Assembly: GCF_001620365.2 (NCBI RefSeq) | Contig: NZ_LQMT02000041.1 | Location: 1 to 63,013, forward strand | DNA length: 63,013 bases | Direction: 5' to 3' | Origin: Amycolatopsis keratiniphila subsp. keratiniphila | Lineage (GTDB): Bacteria > Actinomycetota > Actinomycetes > Mycobacteriales > Pseudonocardiaceae | Part shown: positions 31,744 through 39,849 of the stretch, piece after piece | How positions within the stretch are numbered: position 1 is the first letter of the stretch | Layout: each line of letters starts with the position of its first letter | Made by a program: the position numbers and the translations under genes | Notes under the pieces: model-generated | Seen by the model: only the letters and a program-made list of their open reading frames with translations | The model's database searches: none | What the model was told of the DNA's origin: nothing

Positions 31744-31798
31744 GCGCGTGAAGGCCCCCTTCCCTCGGCTGAGTCGAGGGAAGGGGGCCTTCACGCGC
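31744..31798. repeat. 55-bp palindrome, GCGCGTGAAGG family
   Basis: 24-base perfect arms (31744-31767 and 31775-31798), 7-base loop GCTGAGT, starting GCGCGTGAAGGCCCCCTTCC. It follows the moeZ stop by 7 bases. Another copy is at 52664-52718, and the first arm of a third is cut by the right window edge (62999-63013). Confidence 0.92.
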
Positions 31799-31829
31799 GG
31801 AGGGCGGCTTGGGTGCCTCCGGCGGCCGC

Positions 31830-31884
31830 TGCAATGAAAGTGTCTTTCCTTGCAAAATTTGCAAGGAAAGACACTTTCATTGCA
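31830..31884. repeat. 55-bp palindrome, TGCAATGAAAGTG family
   Basis: Perfect 27-base arms around one base (or 24-7-24 with loop AAAATTT). The arms are identical to those at 12763-12817, and the central CTTGCAAAATTTGCAAG is shared with 4599-4651. It is the second of four elements stacked in one 346-base convergent gap. Confidence 0.92.
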
Positions 31885-31910
31885 CGCGCGGAGCCTCGGG
31901 TGCCCGAAGT

Positions 31911-32070
31911 GGTAGCAAAGGTCCCTTGCTCTCCTTGGGTACGGAACGCTGGATCGCTCGACAGCCCGAACGCCGCAAGACGAGGTACATGAAGGCCCCC
32001 TTCCTTGCGCCTAGGTACAGGATGGGGGCCTTCATGTACTTAGGCCCGAAGTGGTAGCAAAGGTCCCTTG
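31911..32070. repeat. Repeat cluster: two single arms and a diverged palindrome
   Basis: Single GTAGCAAAGGTCCC arms lie at 31912-31931 and 32054-32070, both after GAAGTG. Between them a 55-base palindrome (31985-32039) starts GTACATGAAGGCCCCC and is diverged in its inner arm. The stretch 31932-31984 holds nothing recognised. Together with the two preceding palindromes these fill the gap between moeZ and the next minus-strand gene. Confidence 0.85.
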
Positions 32071-32082
32071 GCCCCCCGGGCG

Positions 32083-33087
32083 TCAGTAGCCGAGCGAGCG
32101 GCCGGTGAAGATCGCCCGCACGAACGTCGTGAACCCCGCCACGACATCGGTCCGGTTTCCGCCGCGCGACTTCGGCACGGCGGCGATGATCTCGGCGTCG
32201 GTCAGCGGGTGGGCCTTCCCGGCCAGTTCCCGCAGCTCCTCGGGTTTCCAGTTGTGGTTGCCCGCGACGTGCACCGACAGCGCGCCACGCCGCTGCACGA
32301 ACTCGATCCGCTCGGCGTCGCGCCGCACGAACTCGCCGTCGCCGACTTGGGAGCAGGTCGCGTTCGTGAGGCGCCAAGAGGTCTTCACCGCTGTCTCGCA
32401 GCTCTCGACGACGTCGGTCGCGAAAGTCCAGACGGGCGAGATCCACAGCTGGGGCGCGTACTCGACGATCAGCGATCCGGAGTCTTCGGTCGTCTTGGTC
32501 GGGAGCCGGTGCGGGCCGAGGTCCGCGGCGAGGGTGCGGTCCTGCGGGACGCCGGTCGCGGCGAGCCGCCGGGCGGGGGTGTCCAAAGGCAGCGACGCGG
32601 GGACGGCGATCCCGCCCGCGACCAGCACCATCAGGAGGACACCCGCGCCCACCTGGACGCCGATTCCCCGCGCGAACACGCCCGCGACGAGCAGCACCGG
32701 CACTCCGAGGAACGGCACCGCGAACCACGGATCGAACGCCTCCGCCACCTCCAGCACGAAGATCGCGCCGAACACGCCGGAAGTCCCGGCGACGAAAGCC
32801 CACGCCAGCCGGGGCCAGGGCTTCGCGACGGCGGGAAAGGCCTCTGGCGCCAAGAAACCGACGAGGTAGACCACCCCGATCGAGACGAGCGGGACCGGCA
32901 ACGCGATCCACGGGACGTGCAGGAACGCGGCCAGCGGGAGCAACAGGCCCACGGTGACCGCGCCCAGCGTTCCGAGCAGCCACAGTGAACCGAGCGCGAG
33001 GGCGGTGAGTTGCCCGTCGGTGAGGCGCCGCTGCGCCGTTCGGGGGATCACGGTCGAAGAATGGCAGGTCAGAAGCGATCGTGTCAT
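32083..33087 (-). CDS. Hypothetical multi-pass membrane protein
   Basis: A 334-residue protein. Residues 25-170 hold about five hydrophobic helices (GSLWLLGTLGAVTVGLLLPL; VSIGVVYLVGFLAP; LAWAFVAGTSGVFGAIFVL; VPVLLVAGVFARGIG; VLLMVLVAGGIAVP). The remaining C-terminal part is soluble with a possible Cys pair (VESCETAV, ATCSQVG). It is divergent from the TIGR02569 gene. No family is recognised. The start could also lie at GTG 33051. Confidence 0.7.
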   Translation of the reverse strand: MTRSLLTCHSSTVIPRTAQRRLTDGQLTALALGSLWLLGTLGAVTVGLLLPLAAFLHVPWIALPVPLVSIGVVYLVGFLAPEAFPAVAKPWPRLAWAFVAGTSGVFGAIFVLEVAEAFDPWFAVPFLGVPVLLVAGVFARGIGVQVGAGVLLMVLVAGGIAVPASLPLDTPARRLAATGVPQDRTLAADLGPHRLPTKTTEDSGSLIVEYAPQLWISPVWTFATDVVESCETAVKTSWRLTNATCSQVGDGEFVRRDAERIEFVQRRGALSVHVAGNHNWKPEELRELAGKAHPLTDAEIIAAVPKSRGGNRTDVVAGFTTFVRAIFTGRSLGY

Positions 33088-33156
33088 GAGTATCGCTACT
33101 CAAGACCAGCGCGTCTTCTCGTTCGTGGCACGGAAGACGGGGTAACGTCCCGAGCC

Positions 33157-33954
33157 GTGCGTGCCACCCTTGAAAGCCCTCCGGAACACGTCTGTTCGGC
33201 GTTCGGCGGACGTACCGGTGACGCGGAACCGATGCCGGGTACCGATTCCTGGCGTTACAACGATCTCGTGCTCAAGCCGGTCGTGGACAAGTCGCGGACG
33301 CTGTGGACGGCACGGGCGCTGGAAGCCGTCGACGAGCCGGGGCTGCGGGTCGCGAAGCCGGTCCGGTCCAGTGACGGCCGTTGGGTGGTCGGTGGCTGGT
33401 CGGCGAACCGGTTCGTGTCCGGCACGGCCGAGCACCGCTATGACGAGGTCGTGCACGCGGCGGTCAAACTGCATCGCGCGACGGCCGGTCTGCCCCGGCC
33501 GGATTTCCTGGGACGGCGCACCGATCTCGAGGCGCTGGCCGACAAACTCGCCTGGGGCGAGGCGGACATGTCCCTCGACGAGAACAAGGGCGGCCGCTGG
33601 TTCGAGGTACTGGCGGGATCCCGAAGACCGGTCAAACTGCCGGACCAGGTCGTCCACGGTGAGCTTCTCGCCGGCGTGCTGTTCGACGGCGACGCGGCCC
33701 CCGGCATCGTCGATTTCGTCCCGTACTACCGGCCCGGTGAATGGGGCGCCGCGATCGTCGCGGTCGACGCGCTGGCCTGGGGCGGCGCCACCATCGATCT
33801 TCTCGAACGCTGGGCACATCTGCCCGAATGGCCGCAGCTCCTCCTGCGGGCCGTCCTCTTCCGCCTGGCGGCCAACGCCCTCGACCCGCGGTCGACCCGG
33901 GCGGCGCACGACGGTCTTCGTGCCGCCGCCCGGGACGTGAGCGCGGTGCTGTAG
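33157..33954 (+). CDS. TIGR02569 actinobacterial protein (Rv3205c-like)
   Basis: A 265-residue soluble protein matching TIGR02569: starts VRATLESPPEHVCSAFGG, with PGTDSWRYNDLVLKPV, a VVHGELLAGVLFDGDAAPG segment and IVDFVPYYRPGEWGAAIVAVD. HGxL and DFxP resemble the catalytic loop of aminoglycoside-phosphotransferase/kinase-like folds, so a kinase-like activity is possible but unproven. GTG 33157 is chosen. The family is found next to moeZ in actinobacteria. The stop abuts the convergent permease gene with no gap. Confidence 0.85.
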   Translation: MRATLESPPEHVCSAFGGRTGDAEPMPGTDSWRYNDLVLKPVVDKSRTLWTARALEAVDEPGLRVAKPVRSSDGRWVVGGWSANRFVSGTAEHRYDEVVHAAVKLHRATAGLPRPDFLGRRTDLEALADKLAWGEADMSLDENKGGRWFEVLAGSRRPVKLPDQVVHGELLAGVLFDGDAAPGIVDFVPYYRPGEWGAAIVAVDALAWGGATIDLLERWAHLPEWPQLLLRAVLFRLAANALDPRSTRAAHDGLRAAARDVSAVL

Positions 33955-36198
33955 TCACTCGGTGCGCAGGTTCTCCGTCCTCGCCGCCGAGCGCACGGAG
34001 GGCACCGTCGACGCCGTCACCAGCAGCACCAGCACGACGGCCGCCGCGGCGAGCAGCGCGACCGCGGACCAGTCGACGTACAGCCCGTCCCAGAACAGCC
34101 GCTTGCCCAGCGCGGCGACGGCGATCCCGGTCGCCGTCGCGACCACGATGCCCAGCAGCAGCGGAATCCCGTTCTGCCACAGCAGGGACCGGACGATCAC
34201 CCGCACCGGGACACCGGTGGCGGACAGCGCGCCGAGGGCCCGCCGCCGTTCACGGACCTGTTCCTGGGCGAGCACCAGCAGGCTCACCCCGGCCAGCAGC
34301 AGGACGAACAGCGCGCCGCCGAGCAGGATGTCCCGCGCGTCGTCGAACATCCGGGCCTCGGTGGAGGCCCGCTCCCCGTTGTAAGCCGCCACGGTGACCT
34401 GTCCGCTGTACGGCGCCACCGAGTTCCGCACCAGCTCGACGAAATCCGGATTCCCGGTGGTCCCGCGCAGGCTCACCGTGACCGAGGCCGCGGCCAGGTC
34501 GACACCCGCCATCGCGCCGGGCGTCGCGAGCACTTGTGGTCCCAGGGAGTCGGCGACGCTCGATGGCTTCATCTCGAACGGTCGCGGTGTGACCGGAACG
34601 GTCCAGGGCTGCTCCCGTTTGTCGTTGCCCGTGATCTTCGCCGACTGTCCTATGTGGAGGGACGAGGGGTCGGCGAACACGTCGCCGTCGCGGCAACCGG
34701 TCGCGGTGGTCGTCACCTCGATCGTGGCGCAGTCGGCGACGGCGAAGGGCACGAGCGCGCCGTCTTGGCGCTTCCCGTCGACGAACAGCGAGCGCATCGC
34801 CTGGAAATCGGCCGCGCCGGGGACCGCGCGGACCGCGGCGATCGCCCGATCGGCCACGGGACCGTCCGCGTAGACGGTGATCCGGCCTCCGGTCCGGTCT
34901 TGGCGATCGGCCTCCATCGCGGCCTGTCCAGCCAGGAGGCTCTGCAGCGCGATCGCTCCGGCGAGGACCACGCAGAGGCCCGCGACCACCCGTGACGGGG
35001 TCCCGCTGTCGCTCTGCAGACGGCGGATCGCGAGCTGGAACGACGGCGGCCCGCCCTTGATCCGGGAAACGGCGCGTTCCAGCAGCCACGGCAGCAGCGC
35101 GGGAATCCCGAGCATCAGCAGTACCGCGCCACCGATCAGCGCCCAGCGGCCGAGTTCGCTCGCGACACCCAGATCCGGGGCGATCAACAGGATTCCGATG
35201 ACGACGGGCAGCAGCCGCCACCACAACCGGCGCTTCGGCGGTGCGGTCTCGCGGACGACGCCGAGCGGTTCGACGACCAGGTGTCGCTGGGACGCCCAGG
35301 CCGTCGCCACGGTCAGTGCCGGGACCGCGAGCACGATCAGCACCACCAGCGGCCACGACGGCGTCAGATCGTCCGGGTACACCCCGAACCGGAACACCTG
35401 GAAGTCCGCCGCCGCGCCGCGGAAGAGCAGGAACAGCGCGGTACCGACGACCAGGCCTGCCGCAGCGCCCGCGAGGGATTCCGCCGCGGTGATCCGGCGA
35501 AGTTGCGCGAGGGACGAACCCGCCAGCCGCAACGCGGCGAGCCGCCGGTCCCGGGCGGCACCGCCGAGCCTGGAGACCGTCCCTACGAAGATGAACACCG
35601 GCGTGAGCAGGACGAAGAGCCCGAGCAGCAGGAGGATCAGGATCCCGTTCTCGATCAGGTCGCGGTAGCCGGGTTCGGCGCCGAAACCGTAGATCGTGCG
35701 TGCGTCCCGCATCGCGTCCGTGCCCACGTAGGCGAGCAGGTCGTTCGGATTGAGCGTGGTCTCTTCGGCGATGAGCCCGGCCGGCTTACCGGGCAGACGC
35801 GGCCGCAGCAGCCCACTGGTGTCGGACGCGACGAGTTCGGCCAGTTTCGGCGAAAGGAAGACCTCGCCCGGTGCGGGCAGCCGGTCCACGCCCGGCGGGA
35901 TGGGCGAATTCGGGCCCGTCGGCCGCAAGTGGACGAGCGAGATCGCCTGACCGCGGAAGTCGGTCGTCGTCGCGCTGTAGTCCAATGGCGCGACGCCCGG
36001 GATCGGTTCGCTGCGCACGGAAGCGGCGAACGTCCGCTGGTCGCGGTTCTCCTTGATGGTGCCCGCGGAGGCGCCGAGCAGCAGGATCGCGACCGCGAGC
36101 CCGATGCCGGCCGTGCTCAGGACGAGCCTGACGATCGAGCCCCGGCCGCCCCCGACGGCCAGCCGGAACCCGAGCATCAGGTCTTCGCGCCCGGTCAT
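33955..36198 (-). CDS. FtsX-like ABC transporter permease
   Basis: A 747-residue permease with two FtsX-type modules: an N-terminal membrane helix (VRLVLSTAGIGLAVAILLLG), a large extracytoplasmic part, helix groups around 190-330 and 345-420, a second external domain, and a final three-helix FtsX unit (LLGGALFVLLLAGVSLLVLA to LLAAAAVVLVLLVTAS). This is the MacB/BceB-like type that exports peptides or antibiotics or senses them at the envelope. It overlaps the ATPase gene by 4 bases. Confidence 0.9.
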   Translation of the reverse strand: MTGREDLMLGFRLAVGGGRGSIVRLVLSTAGIGLAVAILLLGASAGTIKENRDQRTFAASVRSEPIPGVAPLDYSATTTDFRGQAISLVHLRPTGPNSPIPPGVDRLPAPGEVFLSPKLAELVASDTSGLLRPRLPGKPAGLIAEETTLNPNDLLAYVGTDAMRDARTIYGFGAEPGYRDLIENGILILLLLGLFVLLTPVFIFVGTVSRLGGAARDRRLAALRLAGSSLAQLRRITAAESLAGAAAGLVVGTALFLLFRGAAADFQVFRFGVYPDDLTPSWPLVVLIVLAVPALTVATAWASQRHLVVEPLGVVRETAPPKRRLWWRLLPVVIGILLIAPDLGVASELGRWALIGGAVLLMLGIPALLPWLLERAVSRIKGGPPSFQLAIRRLQSDSGTPSRVVAGLCVVLAGAIALQSLLAGQAAMEADRQDRTGGRITVYADGPVADRAIAAVRAVPGAADFQAMRSLFVDGKRQDGALVPFAVADCATIEVTTTATGCRDGDVFADPSSLHIGQSAKITGNDKREQPWTVPVTPRPFEMKPSSVADSLGPQVLATPGAMAGVDLAAASVTVSLRGTTGNPDFVELVRNSVAPYSGQVTVAAYNGERASTEARMFDDARDILLGGALFVLLLAGVSLLVLAQEQVRERRRALGALSATGVPVRVIVRSLLWQNGIPLLLGIVVATATGIAVAALGKRLFWDGLYVDWSAVALLAAAAVVLVLLVTASTVPSVRSAARTENLRTE

Positions 36199-36875
36199 CG
36201 GGTCACCGCCGGTTCACGTGTCCGGCCGTCGCGCACGATGACCTCCCGGTCGGAGTAGGCGGCCACCCGCGGTTCGTGGGTGACCAGGACGACGGCGGCG
36301 TCGGTCTGTTCAGCCGTCTCGGACAGCAGGCGCATGACCAGTTCTCCGCTGAGCGTGTCCAGCGCGCCGGTCGGTTCGTCGGCGAAGATCACCGACGGTT
36401 CGGTGACCAGCGCTCTGGCCATGGCGACCCGCTGGCTCTGCCCGCCGGAAACCTGGCCGGGTGTGCTGCCGCCGACGTCGCCGACCGTCAGCCGGTCGAG
36501 CCAGCCGCGCGCGATCCGTTCCGCCGGGCGGCGTTTCATCCCGCCCAGCCGCAGCGGCAGTGCGACGTTCTCCAGGCAGGTCAGCTCCGGCACGAGCTGC
36601 CCGAACTGGAAGACGAAGCCGAATTCGGTGCGCCGCAGGGCACTGCGTTCGGCGTCGGACATGCTCGAGAGGTCACGTCCGCGGAAGCGCACCTGACCTT
36701 CATCGGGCCGGACGATCCCGGACAGGCAGTGCAGCAGGGTCGACTTCCCGGACCCCGACGGCCCCATGACCGCGACGATCTCGCCGGGTTCGAGCGTCAA
36801 CCCGGCCCCGGTCAGCGCCTGGTTCGGGCCGAAGGCCTTGTGCAGGCCCAGCCCGTGTAACAACGGTGTTTCCAC
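36195..36875 (-). CDS. ABC transporter ATP-binding protein (MacB/LolD type)
   Basis: A 226-residue ABC ATPase: Walker A GPSGSGKST (about residue 39), Q-loop FQFGQLVPE, signature VSGGQSQRVAMARAL, Walker B VIFADEPTGALD and H-loop THEPR. The Walker B to D-loop sequence DEPTGALDT is the type found with FtsX-like permeases. The GTG start at 36875 is 15 bases from the PadR stop. It is the middle gene of the PadR-ATPase-permease operon. Confidence 0.95.
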   Translation of the reverse strand: METPLLHGLGLHKAFGPNQALTGAGLTLEPGEIVAVMGPSGSGKSTLLHCLSGIVRPDEGQVRFRGRDLSSMSDAERSALRRTEFGFVFQFGQLVPELTCLENVALPLRLGGMKRRPAERIARGWLDRLTVGDVGGSTPGQVSGGQSQRVAMARALVTEPSVIFADEPTGALDTLSGELVMRLLSETAEQTDAAVVLVTHEPRVAAYSDREVIVRDGRTREPAVTR

Positions 36876-36890
36876 TGTGTGGTCCCCAGA

Positions 36891-37415
36891 TCAGCGAGCC
36901 AGCTGGCGCGCGAGGTCGTCGAGGCGGGCGGCGGTGAGCTCCAGCCACCGCAGATCCGCCTCCAGATGGAACAGCGCGTGGTCGCAGATCAGCTGGTCGG
37001 CGAGGTCGCCGTCGGTTTTGCGGGCGGTGAGCTCGCGCATGGCGCGCAGGTGGGAGCTCCGCTGCGCGTCGAGCAGATCCTGGGCGCCGCGGCCGGACAG
37101 GAGCGCGAGCACGACCTTGGTGTACAGCGTGTTCTGCAGGTAGACGGAGGGGTTTTCCGGGCTCTTCAGCCATTCCTCGACGTTGGTGACGCCGGCGTCG
37201 GTGATCGCGTACCGCTTCCGGTCCGGACCGCCGCCCGCTTCGACGCCGTTCTCTTCGACGAGGCCGTTCTTCAAGAGCCGGTTCAGTGTCGAGTAGACCT
37301 GCCCGTAGTGCAGTGGGCGGTCTTGGCGGAACTGCTTGTCGTAGAGCTGTTTGAGGTCGTAGCCGTGCTTCGGGCCGGCTTCGAGCAGGCCGAGCAGGGT
37401 GTTCCCGATGGACAT
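36891..37415 (-). CDS. PadR-family transcriptional regulator
   Basis: A 174-residue PadR repressor: winged helix at residues 1-85 (MSIGNTLLGLLEAGPKHGYD, then LHYGQVYSTLNRLLKNGLVE) and the helical Vir_act_alpha_C dimer domain (SSHLRAMRELTARK to the end). ATG 37415 is chosen because the upstream 26 residues would run through the operator. A 17-base perfect dyad lies 10 bases before this start. It leads the ABC-exporter operon and likely autoregulates it in response to the exported compound. Confidence 0.92.
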   Translation of the reverse strand: MSIGNTLLGLLEAGPKHGYDLKQLYDKQFRQDRPLHYGQVYSTLNRLLKNGLVEENGVEAGGGPDRKRYAITDAGVTNVEEWLKSPENPSVYLQNTLYTKVVLALLSGRGAQDLLDAQRSSHLRAMRELTARKTDGDLADQLICDHALFHLEADLRWLELTAARLDDLARQLAR

Positions 37416-37424
37416 GCGGGCGAC

Positions 37425-37460
37425 TATACACAGCGTGTATACGCACGGTCTATACATAGA
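37425..37460. promoter_or_regulatory. PadR operator candidates
   Basis: Perfect dyad TATACAC-AGC-GTGTATA at 37425-37441, followed by a smaller dyad TCTAT-AC-ATAGA at 37449-37460. The region is AT-rich within very GC-rich DNA and lies directly upstream of the PadR start, as expected for PadR autoregulation. Confidence 0.65.
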
Positions 37461-37472
37461 GTGAATAGTTGC

Positions 37473-37549
37473 TGAAGGGGACTTTCGTCGCATGTGACGT
37501 GGTGAAAGCTCCCTTCGCCGCGTGGCATGCGGTGAAGGGCCCCTTCGGC
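37473..37549. repeat. Imperfect GAAGGG hairpins
   Basis: GAAGGGGACTTTCGTCGC faces GGTGAAAGCTCCCTTC (37473-37516), then GGTGAAGGGCCCCTTCGG forms a small hairpin (37531-37548). Both have the same GAAxG...CxTTC core as the large palindromes. Confidence 0.6.
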
Positions 37550-37599
37550 CCCCCCATGGACATGTGCCGCATCGCGACGCGGCCAGGGGCTAGCGCAGG

Positions 37600-37652
37600 T
37601 CCGTGAAGGCCTCCTTGAGGGACTCTGGGTCCCTCAAGGAGGCCTTCACGGA
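37600..37652. repeat. 53-bp palindrome, TCCGTGAAGGCCTCC family
   Basis: 24-base perfect arms (37600-37623 and 37629-37652) around a 5-base loop TCTGG. It is the only full-length element of the window in a divergent gap, between the PadR operon and the nitrate operon, upstream of the GlnR-like site. Confidence 0.92.
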
Positions 37653-37695
37653 CAGCGCGGAGTTCACGGTGTGACGTCCATCGGCGGCGGGCAAT

Positions 37696-37732
37696 GTCAA
37701 ACGCCTGAAACATTCAGGAGTTTTCAGGTAAC
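37696..37732 (+). promoter_or_regulatory. GlnR-type binding site of the nitrate operon
   Basis: GTCAA-N6-GAAAC (37696-37711) matches the GlnR half-site pair GTnAC-N6-GAAAC with one change, and a further GTAAC is at 37728-37732. TGAAAC...GTTTTCA (37706-37725) also forms an inverted repeat that could bind the coactivator NnaR. The site ends 47 bases before the nasA start, where an activator of nitrogen-limited transcription would be expected. Confidence 0.6.
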
Positions 37733-37779
37733 ACGGCCTACCTACCTTCAAGCGCTATCGACGCCTGGAGGAGGTGCCC

Positions 37780-39849
37780 GTGCCGCTCGCCGCCCCCACC
37801 GTGACCGCGGTGGACACGCACTGCCCGTACTGCGCCCTGCAGTGCGGGATGAGCCTCGACGGCGCCCGGGTCGCCCCGCGCGACTTCCCGGTCAACGCCG
37901 GCGGTCTGTGCCAGAAGGGCTGGACGTCGGGGGAACTGCTCACCTCGCCGTCCCGCCTGACCACGCCGCTGATCAGGGTCGACGGCGAACTCCGGCCCGC
38001 GACCTGGGGCCAGGCCCTCGACCTCGTCGCGAAGCGCCTCACCGAGATCCGCGCGGCCAAAGGGGCTGACTCGGTCGCCGTCTTCGGCGGCGGCGGACTG
38101 ACGAACGAGAAGGCCTATCTGCTGGGGAAGTTCGCGCGGATCGCGCTGGGCACGTCGCAGATCGACTACAACGGCCGGTTCTGCATGTCGTCGGCGGCCG
38201 CCGCCGGGATCAAGGCGTTCGGCGCCGACCGCGGGATGCCGTTCCCGGTCACGGATCTCGCCGACGCCGACGCGGTATTGCTGATCGGCGCGAACCCGGC
38301 CGAGACGATGCCGCCGTTCACCCAGCATCTGCGGGGCGCGGACCTGATCGTCGTCGACCCGCGCCGCACGCCGACCGCCGAACTGGCCGGACTGCACCTG
38401 CAGCCCGCGCCGGGTACCGACCTCGCGCTCGCGCAAGGCATCCTGCACGCCGTCGTGGCCGAAGGCCTGCTCGACAAGTCCTATGTGGTCTCGAGGACGA
38501 ACGGTTTCGAAGAGCTGTGGCGGTCGGTCGCGGCCTGGTGGCCGGAGCGCGTCGAGCAGATCACCGGCGTCTCCGCCGCGGACCAGCGTCGTGTCGCCGC
38601 CAAGCTCGCCGCCGCCCGCAACGCCTACGTCCTCACCGCGCGCGGCACCGAGCAGCACGCCAACGGCACCGCGATGGTCAACGCCTGGATCAACCTCGCG
38701 CTCGGCCTCGGTCTGCCGGGGCGCGAGGGGTCCGGTTTCGGCTGCCTGACCGGCCAGGGCAACGGCCAAGGCGGACGTGAGCATGGGCAGAAGGCCGATC
38801 AGCTGCCCGGCTACCGCAAGATCGACGATCCCGCCGCACGCGAGTACGTCGCCGGGGTGTGGGGCGTGCCGCCGGAATCCCTGCCGGGGCCGGGGCGTTC
38901 GGCCGTCGAGCTGCTGGAGGCGCTCGGCACCGAAGACGGGCCGAGCGCGCTGATGGTGTTCGGCAGCAATCTCGTCGTTTCCGCACCCGGCGCCGGGAAG
39001 ATCCAGGACAAAGTGTCCTCTTTGGACTTCCTGGTGGTCTCGGACCTCGTCCTTTCGGAGACGGCGGCGATGGCCGACGTCGTCCTGCCGGTCACCCAGT
39101 GGGCCGAGGAGGACGGCACGATGACCAACCTGGAGGGCAGGATCATCCTGCGGCGCAAGGCGATCGATCCGCCACCGGGCGCGAAGACCGATCTCTACGT
39201 GCTTTCCGAACTCGCCCGCCGCTTCGGCCAGCCCGAAGGACGCTTCCCGGCGGACGCCGAGACCGTCTTCACCGAGCTCCGCCGCGCGTCCAAGGGTGGC
39301 GTCGCCGACTACTCGGGCATCACTTACGACCGGCTCCGCGACGGCGAAGCCCTTTACTGGCCCGTCCCGGCGGAGTCGCATCCCGGCACGCCGCGGATGT
39401 TCCTCGACTCCTTCGCCCACCCGGACGGCCGCGCGCGATTCGTGCCGGTGGACCACGTCGGCCCGGCCGAGCTACCGGACGCCGAATTCCCCTTGCAGGC
39501 CACCACCGGACGGGTCCTGCAGCACTACCAGTCCGGGGCGCAGACCCGGCTGGTCAAGGAACTCAACGACGTCGTGGCGGAGGCCTTCGTGGAAGTTCAT
39601 CCCGACACCGCTGCCCGCGCGGGGCTGGCCGAGGGCGACCTCGCGCTCGTGCGCTCCCGCCGCGGGGAGACCGTCGCACGTGTCCGCTGTGTGGCGTCGC
39701 TGCGCCCCGATCTGGTGTTCCTCCCGTTCCATTTCCCCGGTGAGGGCCGGGCGAACCTGCTGACCAACCCGGTGCTCGACCCGACGAGCCGGATGCCCGA
39801 GTTCAAGGTGTGCGCGGTCGCGCTCGCCCCGGCCGAGGCCGTCGCGTGA
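37780..39849 (+). CDS. nasA: Assimilatory nitrate reductase, molybdopterin catalytic subunit
   Basis: A 689-residue cytoplasmic Mo-bisMGD oxidoreductase that reduces nitrate to nitrite. The [4Fe-4S] motif is C15-x2-C18-x3-C22-x21-C44 (CPYCALQCGM ... GLCQKGW). The MGD-binding order follows: GRFCMSSAAAAG (putative Mo-Cys), LIGANPAETMPPF, VDPRRTPTAEL, GFGCLTGQGNGQGGREHGQK and the C-terminal ATTGRVLQHYQSG. GTG 37780 is preferred to GTG 37774 because GGAGGAG (37767-37773) is then 6 bases away. There is no twin-Arg signal, so it is assimilatory. First gene of a six-gene operon; the next gene overlaps by 4 bases. Confidence 0.93.
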   Translation: MPLAAPTVTAVDTHCPYCALQCGMSLDGARVAPRDFPVNAGGLCQKGWTSGELLTSPSRLTTPLIRVDGELRPATWGQALDLVAKRLTEIRAAKGADSVAVFGGGGLTNEKAYLLGKFARIALGTSQIDYNGRFCMSSAAAAGIKAFGADRGMPFPVTDLADADAVLLIGANPAETMPPFTQHLRGADLIVVDPRRTPTAELAGLHLQPAPGTDLALAQGILHAVVAEGLLDKSYVVSRTNGFEELWRSVAAWWPERVEQITGVSAADQRRVAAKLAAARNAYVLTARGTEQHANGTAMVNAWINLALGLGLPGREGSGFGCLTGQGNGQGGREHGQKADQLPGYRKIDDPAAREYVAGVWGVPPESLPGPGRSAVELLEALGTEDGPSALMVFGSNLVVSAPGAGKIQDKVSSLDFLVVSDLVLSETAAMADVVLPVTQWAEEDGTMTNLEGRIILRRKAIDPPPGAKTDLYVLSELARRFGQPEGRFPADAETVFTELRRASKGGVADYSGITYDRLRDGEALYWPVPAESHPGTPRMFLDSFAHPDGRARFVPVDHVGPAELPDAEFPLQATTGRVLQHYQSGAQTRLVKELNDVVAEAFVEVHPDTAARAGLAEGDLALVRSRRGETVARVRCVASLRPDLVFLPFHFPGEGRANLLTNPVLDPTSRMPEFKVCAVALAPAEAVA

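Noticed and set aside
31744..32070. CRISPR-like array from the cluster of repeats after moeZ.
   Set aside because: Elements are palindromes of different families at irregular spacing, not identical direct repeats with spacers, and no cas genes are present.
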